A stretch of DNA of 64,000 bases from Irpex lacteus (taxonomy: Eukaryota > Basidiomycota > Agaricomycetes > Polyporales > Irpicaceae), in NCBI GenBank assembly GCA_001986395.2, contig MQVO02000015.1, forward strand, positions 744,001-808,000. The letters are read 5' to 3'. Positions 45,579-58,187 of the stretch are shown one piece after another; positions within the stretch are counted from its first letter, which is position 1; the number at the start of each line of letters is the position of its first letter. The notes under the pieces are model-generated. The model worked only from the letters and a program-made list of their open reading frames with translations. It was not told the origin of the DNA and did no database searches. The position numbers were made by a program, and so were the translations under genes.

Positions 45579-48328
45579 ATGGCTTCACTTTGGACTGATA
45601 TTGTTCAAGTCTTGACGCGGTTGCACTGTAATTTAGGACGCACGACTAACAAGCCAGGAGGTCGTCCAGATGAGACGACGGGTACGTGAATATCTCTAGG
45701 ACGGCGTTGGCTCGTTGAGTCGTTGACTATCCATGGTTTCGTCAGTGGACATTAGGGACATGAAAGGTGCTGTCGACAAAGACAATGCAGATTATATTCG
45801 TACGTTGCTCATCAAGATTGAATGTGTATCATTTACTCACCATCGTTTGTTCGTGAACACAGGTAGTTCCTCGGCTCTAACGGAATCTGTGGCCTCCCGC
45901 CTATCCGACGGTTCTAACGGAAAGGCGTCAGCCAGAGGGCATGGCATAGAATCCGTTCTTGGGCCTACCCAACTCAACCCTTCTGAGCAGCAGCGGCCCG
46001 TTGTTGCTCATGCTCAGGTGTGTATGTTCTATCGACAGTAGCTGACCAAACTCACTCCTTCTCAGGGCAGAAGTTTGTTCATAGCGCAAGTCGTCTGTCG
46101 TCCTGAAAGTGGTCAGGCACCACGAGGGGCGTACGACGGTTCTCCTGTAGTAGGCCTGGCTTCGTCAGAGGATACAAGTACTTCACATGTAGAGGAGAGT
46201 ACGGTAAGTACTTATTGCTACGAGATCTTGAGACTTCATTAATAGTACTTGTCAGCTGAGGCCCTCTGTGCCGTCGCAGGAGATCCAATTCGTCGTTCAC
46301 GGACAAACACAGACCCATATCGCCAACACACCAGGCACACAGCACTTCGATGACGCCACTCCTCATGGCCCAGAGAAAGACCATCTTCAAGCGCCTACAC
46401 CTCCCCCAGAGGATGTTTTCATGTCGGCGCCCCAGGCCGGAGTCGACGATTCGCACGAAGAACTTTCGAGTGCTCCTACGGTCAACGTGGGTAACTTTAA
46501 CCCACGGCTAGGGGAACAAGAAACGGTATGTCATGCATCAGTCGATATGAGCAACATAAACATTCATGGAACTGTACGCAGGTCGCGGGTCTCAGAAGTC
46601 ACGGTGATCAGCATATGCAGCAGAGCCATCAAGACGAAGACCAGGTATATAATTGTATGTTCTCGGACGGCATAAACTCAACTGACGGCTCTCTCGTGTA
46701 TGGCAGTGGAGGTCGAACCCATTTGAGCCCGACGTAGATATGCACGCCCATCATGATGTATCGCCGCCTCTTCCACCCAGTCATCATACTTCTACACGCA
46801 CTGGCTCTTTAGGGAATACTAGCCTGACACATGTGTCTATGCATGACCTGGTGAGTTATCACAGTATATGTCATGATGCCTTCTGACCCTGGAACCAGGA
46901 GAACGACCTTGCTGGTCTCGTTGAAGGTCCCCAGGCCGAAATAGCTGCTTTGAAGCGCGATATCGGCAGGCTGCACCAGCTTGTCCGCCGTGTAATCCCT
47001 TTCTTATCGCTACTCGATCCCGTTGAACCTCCCGCTCCCTCTGTGTCGGCCCCAGCGGGTCCTGGCAGGACTCCGAGGCCTCCGAGACGCGTAGCAATAC
47101 GCTCGTCAGTAAGCCGTATGGAGCCTCCCAATGTGCCGCTCTCGGACTCGTCAGTAGCTGCCGTTCAGGTTCCTCGCCGTGTGCAATTACCGAAGAATTG
47201 TCAGCCTAAGTATCGTCTATCGGAGAGGGAGTATCGTGATCCAAACACCGTAGATCTCCAGGTGAGCTGTTGTACGGGTCCCACGGTTTCTAAGCTAACA
47301 TGGTTAATCAGGCTCATGTCCGTTCGGCTGCTCGCGATTTCTTACACAGGGAGTCTCGCAAGGCTGATTTCCCTGCTGGCCCGTCGCGCTCTGAAAAAGC
47401 AGCGGCAAAGCGTGGTGTAGTAGGCCCAGATCCTGATAACCCTCGTCTTGATGTTAGCGGTAAGGAGATGCGTTCGCCCTGGAACAAGGCAATCGCAGTC
47501 ATGTTCAGTCAATACTACGTTTCTCTCTCGGACGCTTTGACCCAGGATCGTCATGCAGTCGAAGAGGCATTCCTGTCGCACATCCCGGCCATGTGCAAGC
47601 AGGCGCAGAAGGTCAATTCCGACGGGGCCCTCACCAACAACGTCAACTCAGGCCCGGGTGTGGTGGCTAATCGTAGACGTGGCAGGCGCCGTGAAGTACG
47701 TCCTTGTAACAATACCTTGATATTGCTGACATCTTATTTCTAATTAATTTAGATCGGTAATCAGCGGTGGCAGACATGCCTCTCAGAGCCATCGCTCAAA
47801 CCTATCAGCGGCTGGGTCAACCGTATCGGGACTGACGGCAACAGCGGGGATGAATCTGGCGGAGAGGGCGAACCAGATTTCTGGATCGATGAGCTCGACT
47901 GGCGAGCAGACGACCTGAAGACCATCCTTAGGGCTCTGGATATAGTTCGCCTATCCCACCGGTTTATTTGGGATGGCACGAAGTGGAAGACAACGCCCGG
48001 TAAATGGCCTCGTTATCGCACCGAAAGACTGAATCATAAAAAAGATTTTAACGTTCGGGGAGTGCCAGGCCTCCCTCGGAACTTTTATGACCGCCAATGG
48101 CTCGACATGCGCAGCGAGTGGGAACTAGCGCGGCTCGAAGTTCTTGACTTCGACGTCGACCTCTCTGTGCCTCCTGACGTCCAAAGGTGAGATCATATCT
48201 ATCAAGAAAACTCTCCTCAACTCACGCCTTGTGTCAGTATCGTCGACAGATTCAGCCACATCAAGTCCCGACAAGATAAACCTCTGGGCATCGCTGCCCC
48301 GGCAAACCAGCGTCCCAGGGGAATTTAA
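45579..48328 (+). CDS. Agaricomycete-type protein of unknown function, about nine exons
   Basis: The ATG at 45579 starts MASLWTDIVQVLTRLHCNLG and ends its exon with GGRPDETT before GTACGT. The central exons are Gln/Ser/Pro-rich and acidic, then a coiled segment (ENDLAGLVEGPQAEIAALKR) and a conserved C-terminal part follow: AHVRSAARDFLHRESRK, SPWNKAIAVMFSQYYVSLSD, then RNFYDRQWLDMRSEWELARL and IVDRFSHIKSRQDKPLGIAA, with the stop at 48328. Basic RRRGRRRE suggests DNA or RNA contact. No known domain is recognised. The ordered N- and C-terminal parts with a variable middle resemble large uncharacterised families of mushroom genomes, which is inference from general experience. It shares a divergent promoter region with the gene at 42674-44882. 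Confidence 0.6.
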
Positions 48329-48882
48329 CGCCAATAGGTTCAACGGGTTTTGGCACGAGTGGATCCCTATCTTCATGATAGGCCGTGGGTCGACTACATA
48401 ACGTTCACGTTGTATTTTGTTTTTTTTTCTCGTTCGGTTGGTCACGCTGTAAAGTAAGCTATCCCTGTATCTCTGCTTCCGGGTGAGGCTGTAGCTAGGG
48501 CTAGTCATATTGATGTGCTGAGAATGGTATAATATTTATAATTGCAAGGCTGAGACATGAGTGGCGTCACATATGCCGGTTACACAAAATTTCAATTTGA
48601 GATGAAATCAATCCTTGTGACTGCACATCCACGAAGAAAAAGATGCTCACGTCGGAATGGATCGCCATCTCCCGCATTCAATGTATTCGTTCAGATTGGA
48701 CACGATAAGCAACTGTGGTACATCACAAGGGAAAAGCACAATTGAGCAAGAGGATCCCCGGTGTCATAAGCGAGAGGCCGCACCTACTATAAGTTAAGGC
48801 GAAATCTGCCAAGATAGACGAAGTGAGCTCCTCGAGTCATCAGCGTCGACTTGCACTGCGATTACCACCTCGCCCAGCTATT
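48329..48882. other. Intergenic, no gene supported
   Basis: Short frames only. The T-rich stretch near 48415-48430 may be part of the downstream region of the preceding gene. Confidence 0.35.
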
Positions 48883-49977
48883 ATGTCCACCACTAATTCT
48901 GCGCAATACGAGCGATCTGCATTCTATTATAGTGCTGACGCGGATCTCATTCTCCAAGTAAGCAATTTCAGATACGCTACCGTTTGTCGCCTCTAATATA
49001 CAACTTCCCTATTTAGGCAGGTGACGCGGACATTCGCTATGGCGTCTCAGAGGCCGATTTTTGTCGTGAATCTTCTGTACTACGTGAAAAGCTGGAAGCC
49101 GGCCGATTGACTGACCAGTCTCTCGGGAAGAGCGATGAGAACCCACTCCCCCTGGAAGTAGAAAAAGAAGATTTGGAGGCTCTATTAGGTTTTCGCATCG
49201 GCAGAGCGTGCGTTCCTCTTGTGTCCATTCTGTAGAGCTCGTTCCTGATCATCATATTTTATCAGCGAGATATGCGATCACTTTCTGAAGCTCACCAGAG
49301 CCCTCCAGCTGGCGACTTACTACCTGATGTTGCCGACTCGCCAACAAGTCATTGCCGCCATGTCCGCTCATCGTGACTTCTGCTCAGACCCACCCGTTTT
49401 GCTACGCATTGGACAACTGTCCGGTGTCAAGCGTTGGTTTTACGAAGGTTATAAAACCATCGTCACCATGCCATTGTCCGCCCTGTCTTCCGAGGACTGC
49501 AACACGATAGGCGGGGAGCTCTTGTATTATCTGATACAGAGTAAGACTCACATGGACATGCTGCATCATCTTCACGTACTCGCAGGTCCGAACTTCCAAA
49601 TGACATCCGGCTGCTCAGGCAGGACTTGTCAGCTGGGGTGGCGAGCTTTCTGGGACCGCAATGTCGTTCCCATGGTCCTTGTCGACCACAATATCTCCAG
49701 TGCCCGAATTCGGGCTCAGCTGCGCCGTACGCCTATGGGCATGTGTGTCCCTTGCTATAGGCATAACATCATCAGTCTTTGCGACAGTGGCGAGCTGGAC
49801 CTCACCGAAGACTTAGCATGTCAGGAGGCTTCTAATGCCTGGACTGTGGTTTCGCAGGATAAAAGAGGGGCAGGCCTGGGCGAGGAGGAGGCTGGGGACA
49901 GCGACCACAGTAGTCACGCCGGGGTGTCGGGCCACGCAGCTCCAGAGGATAGCGACACGGAAACTAGCGAAATTTAG
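48883..49977 (+). CDS. BTB/POZ-domain protein
   Basis: Exon 1 (48883-48957) encodes MSTTNSAQYERSAFYYSADA ending DLILQ. Exon 2 continues AGDADIRYGVSEADFCRESS and VLREKL, with EVEKEDLEALLGFR, and after an intron of about 60 bp exon 3 gives EICDHFLKLTRALQLATYYL. Order and spacing (D-x-x-L..., Cys-Arg-Glu-Ser at the first helix, DLEALL, ALxLATYYL) fit a BTB domain of the mushroom-expanded type. The long C-terminal part has a Cys-containing segment (GCSGRTCQLGWRAFWDRNVV) and an acidic tail. BTB proteins often dimerise and can serve as adaptors of cullin-3 ligases; the role here is unknown. Confidence 0.7.
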
Positions 49978-52640
49978 GAAGTAGAGAGTAGTACGATGAT
50001 GTTGCAGATAACGACTAGAATGTAAAGAACGGTACCTCAAACGTAGTCATGATTGGCCTTTTGATCTCGAGCATGCAGACCACTATGTATGTTACGCGCA
50101 GCAGTGACCGAACGCACTCCTATTTCACCGATGGTAAGCAACGGAAGATAATTCAGACGCCCGCAGTGCGGAATCCATAGCTGTCGAACGAATCTATTAT
50201 TGTTGTCATGAAGCCTCTACAGTATTGAGGCTTATGAAGGGTGATTCGCCTTAGGCACAAACTTATTTTACCACAAGCGAAAGAGGACTAACCAGATACC
50301 GACCGCTTGTGAGTCTCGGTAACTAGATGTAGTGGTGCGTGCCATTACAGTAGTCCTGATAGGTCATAACTGCACCGTAGTAGTCGCAGCATAGAGGTAA
50401 GTTTCCCTTGCATTCCCTGAGATAGGTGTGAACGATGCGTAGCGACCTGGGAGTTTCTGATGAGCATTGAGGGTGTCGTGGCGGATATGGTCGACGTCGT
50501 CCTCTTATCGTCAACCTCTTATTCTCAAGAGAGATATACCTAAATACGCACCAACTGTGGGGTACTACCCTCGCTCCGAACCCTACTTTATCCGCTTCTG
50601 CGAAGTTTGAACCCGAACCAACCCTCGACTGACGTAGACTCCCGAGAACTTCCCGGCATTTGGGAGTAGGAATTAGATGGCTGGTGTCTGAGTGACTTGA
50701 AGATACAATACATAAGTAATGTATGGACTTGCGACTCGGATGTACTAGAGAGGCCTCGAGGAGCGCGACCGTTGCAGCTTCGCGCAGTGTTGGGCACTAA
50801 TTCGGGGTACTCCAGCGTTTACTGCCATCACATGACTCGACGACAAGCGTCGCGTTCTTCTTTCTTTCGCTTCCTGACACTCCCCCAATCACTACAGCGT
50901 TATGTGCACTCACGGTACGTGTTTCATTGTCTCATTCTCAGCAAAATAGTGAGTGCTGTATTTAAATTGCAGGTAGGGCTCCAATGGGAGTTGGACGTGG
51001 GGGGTGGGGTGTCTCGTATCATTGGAGGCTATGAGATCGAATAACCCGGGATACGATGAGCTCGTCCCTAGTACTTCGAATTCTCGTATAGTTACTCATG
51101 TGGTGCCTTGCCTGAAGGATGCCTGGTACGGCTTGGCAGCCGCAACGCCTTCGTTACTTCTGGTGGTATCGCTGGCCATCGATACCAAGGGTTCTGCTGG
51201 GCCATTCTTTGACAGCGCAGCAGTGCCGCCTCTTCAACGTTGTCGATGAATCTCGAAGACATGAGACTTCTCTGTTATTCGCGCTCACGCACCGCGACGA
51301 ACGTACAGCCGCACGCTTTGTGTTTGCTGCGTCATACCCTTGCAATCTTCTATTCGTTGTGAGTGCGCATTCCTCTCCTTACTCATATTCTTACGCTGAT
51401 CCTCCACTCCTGTGATTTGACCCCAGAGAACATTCGATACTCTCGCTCCCTCTTGGCCGGTTCCCTGTCCAATACGTGCGCCAGCTGACTAACTTGCGAA
51501 ACCCCGGTGCTACAACGAGACCCATGCTACTCACGCGATGGGTCCTTCCGCATCCTCACGCGAATTAATTCCCTCCCCCTCCAGGCGCACCTGTATCTCC
51601 CTTGTGGATCCTTGGTTAGCTGCGGTCTTTGAACATGTTTTGCGCTACTCATGCTGTCAGTTTACCCACAGTTGGCGACCACCAGATGTGTATAGTTTAA
51701 AGCTAGGTATGTTCACCGTCTGGGTCTATCTGTATACCATGCTGATTGTTGGCTCATCGGTTCTATTCTAGTCACGGAGGTCGATGTCGCACACATCATC
51801 AGGGCCTGGAGCCAACAGCAATCGCCTGTATCCTAGCCGCGTGCACCTGTCATTAATACCAATGCCGCAACTGTGACTGTATAGCTCGACACACGACGGG
51901 GAGGTCCCATGACCAACGTTTCGTAGCAGTTATCCATACTGCATGTGCGTCTCAGGCCCCGTCGTGATCTCATGATAGCTTCTGATAAGTAACCTGTATA
52001 GCTGACTTCCATGAGCGGCTGAGTTCAGGACAGTGACGGTGATTAGTTCTGACATGGGTATTGACTTATAGGCTGTATCGTTGAATGGCCACTCGTTTGA
52101 CGAGGTGTTTGTGTGAGCGAGAGAACGAGCGGAGGAGATTAGCGATCACCACCCGTAAATACTTATGTATAATGTACGCTAAATCTCCTAATCTACTATA
52201 GATAGTTTCTTCCGGGATAATCGTGCATGTACCTAAGCTGGCTAAAGGGCCTAACAGCCTAGTATCTGAGCCTAATTAACTTAATTAACCATAAATTGGA
52301 GAAGACGTTTTTCCTGATAGGCCCGTCCACTCTTCATCACACTGTTCACTATGGCGAAGGTACATAATCACTCTATACCTTGTCTATTAGTAACGGAAGC
52401 TAAGAAACGTAATGAGCACCCGATCCATATATTCTGCACATATTTGACCTAGACTTGACAACCTGTGCCTTTTCAGTGTAGGGCGTGAATATTCAATGAG
52501 CACCCAACCCTTAAGACGACACGAGAGAGCGAGCAACGTTAACATATGTGGCAGCATTGTCATGCCCTCACAAAATAGAGTACAAGTTTATCCTGCTGCA
52601 AATATCCACAAGAGAGGACCGTTAAAGTTATGACATAACA
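49978..52640. other. Long region without a firm gene
   Basis: A hydrophobic frame near 51031-51249 (+) (AAATPSLLLVVSLAIDT) and a following piece with a clear intron (about 51361-51426, GTGAGT...CCCAG) could be remnants of a membrane-protein gene, but they lie in different frames. Nothing else is convincing. Confidence 0.35.
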
Positions 52641-53299
52641 CTAGCGTTGAAGACTAGTGGCTAACATCGGTAACGACACAGCACAGGTAGAAGGTTGCGT
52701 AGAAGGTTGAATGAAGAAGGAGGCCTCGTGGACATATGCAGTCACAGTGACGGGGGTGAGTTCAGCGGTGAAGAAAGATGTCGCATGTACATATGTGGTC
52801 ACAGTGACAGGAGTGGGTTCAGCGGTGAGCAGGGGTAAGGCCAACTCCCCGGACCCGTCTACCACACACGTCAGCTGTGGGAATCGGGCCGAGATCAGAG
52901 AGCATATTTGAGGCTCATGGGTGATGATGAAGCTGCTCAAAATGGCGGAGAGGAGGACTTGTAGCGCAAATAAGACGCCTCGGCCAAGGAGGGACCAAAA
53001 GTGGCTGCTTCGATTCTACAGATATTGAGCGACAGCTTGGTCACAAACGCCCAACGACTCACCTTCAAATCAGGTCGTCCAGCGCGACCACTGACCCCAG
53101 AACCTTCGCTCATATCGTCGTTAGAGACCTGTTTGACGTCTTCGAGAATAACAGTGAATGAGACAACTAGGCACCACGGCTCAACGTACTCACCAGAGTC
53201 CCGCCGATGAGTGACCTCGGGTCCAAGAACATTTGGTAGGCGAAAACGGGAGGGGGGGTAATTTTCCGATGGCTGTCTGGTACGAGAGAGGGTGAACAT
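52641..53299 (-). CDS. Small putative membrane protein with a tandem repeat
   Basis: Exon 1 from ATG 53299 (MFTLSRTRQPSENYPPSRFR) ends GRAGRPDLK before GTGAGT. Exon 2 resumes in phase after CTGTAG with NRSSHFWSLLGRGVLFALQV, continuing LLSAILSSFII, a single hydrophobic helix. Two tandem units follow (PTPVTVTTYVHATSFFTA and LTPVTVTAYVHEASFF), with the stop at 52641. The frame is also open upstream of 53299, so the start is not certain. The Thr/Val-rich repeat after a membrane helix suggests an exposed beta-rich stalk. The family is not recognised. Confidence 0.5.
52719..52830 (-). repeat. 54-bp tandem repeat in a coding exon
   Basis: Two copies share ACATATGxxGTCACAGTGAC and GGTTCAGCGGTGA with few changes; they encode the repeated TPVTVTxYVH units. 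Confidence 0.7.
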
Positions 53300-54053
53300 G
53301 TTCGCGAGGAGTAGAGTATAAAGGTAAAGAGACCATGAGTTATATGTATGGCGACTGGATGACGGAGAGCGGAATTTGAATTCCCAGCCTGCAGGAAACC
53401 ATGATGTCGGCTCAATCAACGATGACCGACTCGTCTATGCAAGAGAGCAGACTTTGAGAAGAGGCTGGCAATGCTTGAAGATCCGTGATCACTTACTCAG
53501 GCTATATGTCTTGACATTGTGCTGTTCTCGTCGTCTCTAGTGCATGAGGGGAAGTCGTCAGTGCTCAAGCGCTCACGAATCTCCTCTACTGACTAGTACT
53601 GACTACTGACAGAGCCGCCCTAACAGGCGCTTATCGACTACTGATCATGTCATGCGATTCTGTTACTTGACGTCCACCACCTCCAGCAGGTCTTGATCTT
53701 CGTCCGTCCATGGTTTGTCCATTACTTTCGGAAACACCCGTACATGAGGCTAATGCGTCGTTTTAGACTATGTGCTAGACGTAGATTCATAATCAGAGCG
53801 GGACGTGACATTATATTTGTAGGAGAGGCTTCCAGGTAGGATGGAATTTACTTCGGTTTCATAGCGCAAAAAATTGATACGATAATAATTTTTACAGCCA
53901 AGGACCGCATAGTTTGGCGTTCTAGTTGCAAATCACGAGGTACTTGGTTGCACATCCGATGCATGTTCATTCTGCACTCGAATTTAATGAATACGATTGA
54001 TTTACTTCATTCCATAGCTTATTATCTAATTCGTCTACTATTTTATTGCGGCG
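53300..54053. other. Intergenic upstream of the transposase
   Basis: No gene supported. The last 250 bp before 54054 are AT-rich and probably contain the transposase promoter. No CACTA-like terminus is seen here, so the transposase has no private inner ends. Confidence 0.4.
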
Positions 54054-57000
54054 ATGCGGCCCTACTTACGTCGAGGGGCTGCAGTCGGCCAACGACGTCC
54101 GCCACCCAAACCGATCGCTCTCGTGCTCTGTACATGCGTAGAATGCGCCGACAACAACATGGCATTCGACCCAGTAGCTGGGAAAATGGTCCCCGGTCGA
54201 CTTATCGGACGTCAAATGGCAATCTTCCATCGAAGGCACGGAGGTTCTGTGCCACGCACCCGAGACGATGACATACCTGCAGGCACATCCACCGAGCCCA
54301 TCCAGGAATCCTCGGACAGTGCACAGTACGTTCATATAAAATATGCATTTTGAACTCCAGATGACCGGATCTGCTTAGGTCCATGATACAATCCGCTCTC
54401 ACGAAGATCCAGGCGCTACGAAAAGAGTGCAGGGATAGGGCATCCAAGATCACTCGAATCGACGGCCTCATTTTCCTTATCTCACCTCAGTCAGCTTCTC
54501 TCTCAACGGCTCCCCGGGGTGGTTTGTCTGGCTTGAATGATGGGAAGCACGCGCTGGACCCTAATCAAGCCGTAAACAAGGACTACTTAAAGCATGAGTT
54601 GTGGCTATTGTCGGCGCTGGAGGAATTGGACGCAGTAAGCTCTCACTCTGAGGAAGTCGTCAGGGAGCATCGTAGGAAAGCAGTGAAATCTATCCAATCA
54701 GAGCTGGACAGGTTAGAGTTGTTGAAGGCGGAGGAATGGACACGACAGGAAGCTTCTCAATCCAGGACGAGGGCTCTCGCTCATGCTAGCGGAGTGGAGG
54801 TTATAGATACGGGTAAGGCAATATCAGTTCCGCAGATATACTCTCTAACCATGCACTCTAGATAAATATACCGCCCTGTCGATCTACACGTCCCCCGTCG
54901 CGTTTGTACTGCACTCAATTACCGCAATACTACTGCTTATGTGTAAAGTCTCCCTTGCACATTGCTCTGTGGTACTCATCGGCATGCGCTCGCTCGCTCT
55001 GGCCATCCTCGCGGCCGTGAACGCGGCCCCTACTGCTGCAACGCCAGTCCTAAACTCAATGGTGCAGGATGTTCATGCTGCGTTCGACGCTATGAACTTG
55101 CGACCTACCGCTCGCGAGTTCATGTGCTGCCCCAAATGCTACGCCTGCTATGTTAAAGAAGATTGTCCGGATACGTGTACTAGCGTCGCCAATGCTAACG
55201 GTGATCCTTGTGGCCGAAGGTTACTTTCGAAGATGAGCGGAACAGCAAACAAATTTCGCGGAGCTGCTGCGAAACGCTACCTCCATCACGACATGAAAGA
55301 GTGGCTTGGTAAGATGCTCTCACGCCCTGGTATGGAGCAGCACCTGGACCGAGACGTATACGATACTGGTGCTCCTTCAGGTGAAATGCATGACATCTGG
55401 GACGGTGATGTTCTTAGACATTTCAAGACTCCTGACGGACACCTCTTCGTCAAGCCGAAGCATAAGTCCGAGGGGCGGTACATATTTTCATTGAATATGG
55501 ACGGTTTCAATCCCCTAGGAGGACGAAAGGCAGGCAAGGCGATTAGCACGCAGGCGATTTACATGGCTTGCTTGAATCTTCCACCCCATCTTCGCCATCG
55601 ACCAGAAAACATCTTCCTTGTCGGTCTCATCCCCGGTCCCGCGCACCCAGTACTTACCCAGATCAACCATTTCCTGCGGATTTTGGTGGACGAACTGCTC
55701 GTTTTTTGGAATCGTGGTGTCTATTACTCGAGGACCCCTTCCTATCCAGACGGCCGCTTAATCAGATGCGCGCTGATTCCCGTAATCTGTGACTTACCAG
55801 CAGCACGGCAGATCCTGGGTTTTGCGAGTCATTCGGCGACCAACTTCTGCAATTTCTGTCGTCTACCAATCCAAAAGATCAATAATGTCGATCCTTCAAC
55901 ATGGCCACCTGGTTATAGTGGGCGCGCAGAGTATTGTACGTATGCAAGCGCGTGGAGAGATGCGGGGGAAGCAGAGCGATGCGCGCTTTTCAACGAAACC
56001 GGCATACGGTGGACGGAACTTCTCCGTCTACCGTACTGGGATCCGACCAGGTATATTGTCCTCGACACCATGCATTTGTGTTATTTGGGCAACTATCAAC
56101 GTCACTGTCGGGTTGTGTGGGGGATGTCCGTCTCTGTCGCGGATGGAGACGGCCTAGTACAACAAGTTATTCCTGACGAGGAGATGATCTCCTTGGCATG
56201 GGAGATCGTTCGCGGTGGCACCGACTCCGAGCTGCAGAAAATCAAAGCCAACATTCTTCGACAGATCTGTACCGAGCTCTCGATACTGGAGCGAGCCAAC
56301 AAGGCTCAGATGATATCGGGAATCAAGCGATACGTGAGTACTCAAGCCAGCAGTTTGTTTATCCAAAGCTCAACTAGAACAGCGTCATATGGCTGGACTC
56401 GTCAATGCCAACGGTACCCCTGTTCACCCAAGGGTCAAGCGACGCCCACAGGCTGGACCAGTAACTGACGAGGAAGTCCAACAAACCAGTACTTCCGTGT
56501 GGAAATCTGCTTCGGCGGCGGATGCCAAGCAGAAAGGGGTTCGCAAGGCGGCACTCGTGCCAGTGGCGGAGTCATGGAGTCGGTACCTGAACGCATCGGC
56601 CAATTCGGAAGAGGTTGTGGACGGTGGCGATGACGATGACGAATGGATGGATGACTTAGACGACTTTGAGGATGAGGATGAAGCATCTGGAGATGAGGAC
56701 GATTCTGTGGACGAGCAAAATGTTGTCAAAGGCGGAGATCCAGGTACGACCACGTCAAGTACAAGCTCTAGTCGGGATAAAAAGTATGTCGATATGTCCC
56801 GAGACGAGCTTTTGAAGACACTCTTCACCATGGTAACTCTGTCATTCTTAACAATCGTGCTTTGACTAATATATTTTACATCTAGCGAGGTCAACTTGCA
56901 AGCAGACTAGGGGATACCGTACGTCCGCCTGGAGGAACGAGAAAAAAAACAGGGGTTTTGGGGCGAGCAACACTTGAAGAAGTATGGAACGATATCCAGC

Positions 57001-58187
57001 GAACTGAACTACCTTCGTGGGCTGGGAAGGCACCTGTTGGAGTGGGAAAGGCTGGTAGGGGTAAGCTGAAGGCCGACGAGTGGAGAACGCTATGCAATGT
57101 CAGCCTCGTTCACACGCTCGGCCGTGTATGGAACGAACATGGAGTGAACTCTCGGCACTGCCAGTTGTTGGATAACTACATGGATTTGGTTACCGCTACG
57201 AAGCTCGCGACGCGAAGGGTCCTCACTCCCGGTATCATACAAGAATACCGCGTGTGTATCGAAAGGTATCTGCGTACACTGCGTATCCTTTTCCCACATC
57301 GTCGTATATCTCCGAACCAACATTTGGCAGTTCACTTGCCAAAGGCTCTTGCAGACTTTGGGCCGACTCATGCCTGGCGATGCTTCCCCTTCGAGCGATA
57401 CAACTATATACTGCAACAAATCAATACCAACGCGAAATCAGGTAAGACTCACCTCGGAGGAAACAGCATAATGCTCAATTTATTTGAAGGTGAAATGGAA
57501 GTGACGATGTTCGAGCGCTTTTGTATGATGCAGAACCTCCGCGCCCTCATGCAGTTCGATTTGCCTTCTGAGGTACTAGATCTCCAAGCACGTTTTCTCA
57601 ACGTTTTCGGCCCGGACTACGGTGGTACGGCTCTGAACGACTTGTGGGCCTCCGACGTGGACGCTCCTCAGTATCATAATACGAGCAAAAGGAAATCGTT
57701 GGATAAAGAAACATGGGCTTTACTCAAACAATGGTTTGTAGACAAAGCCTTGGGCAACCACGCGCCACGAGATGTTCTCTTCCAACGCTCAGTCAAGAAA
57801 TGGAATATGAGATTCTCCACCCGTGTCGGTCGTACTCATAACGGGGACAGTAATATCGTCTGGGGCAACCCGGCCACTGACTCGTGGCATGCTGGACGCA
57901 TCAGATCCATTTTTGTATGGCCAGGAGAGGTAGAGCAGATATTCTTGGTGGTCGACCAGCTGAAGGCCAAAGGAAACACGAGCCTCTGGCAACGATATAG
58001 AAGCTCTGCGGCCGGCCGAATATTTGAGGACAAAGTATCCGGAACTCGTATCCTCCGTCTGGACGAGGTTGCTTGCCATTCAGCTGTCGTGCCTTTCGCC
58101 TTTGGCCCCGCAAAGCAGCCTTGTTTACACGTGTTGCCATTAGAGAGGGTGAGTCCCGATACTGCCAGAACGAAAAATCCCGTCTGA
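54054..58187 (+). CDS. Tnp2-type CACTA (En/Spm) transposase, apparently intact
   Basis: Five exons (54054-54325, 54379-54812, 54862-56333, 56383-56832, 56886-58187) join without a break to 1,309 residues. The N-part has a Cys motif (LCTCVECADNN), a helical region, then a zinc-binding stretch (CCPKCYACYVKEDCPDTC). The catalytic region shows SLNMDGFNPLG, CLNLPPHLRHRPENIFLVGL followed by IPGPAHP, and VICDLPAARQILGFASHSAT with CNFC, the hallmarks of Tnp2 proteins. An acidic linker follows, then a DUF4218-like block (NQHLAVHLPKALADFGPTHA, WRCFPFERYN). The stop at 58187 could move slightly if a last intron (GTGAGT at 58148) is used. It would cut CACTA-type ends and could act on both elements in the window. 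Confidence 0.88.

Noticed and set aside
50697..51771. Several frames suggesting a membrane-protein gene
   Set aside because: The hydrophobic piece and the intron-containing piece are in different frames and could not be joined; noted only as possible remnants.
54054..58187. KDZ-type transposase with a linked TET/JBP gene
   Set aside because: The motifs (DGFNPLG, LPP...IPGP, DUF4218-like) are those of Tnp2, and no TET/JBP-like dioxygenase was seen in the window.
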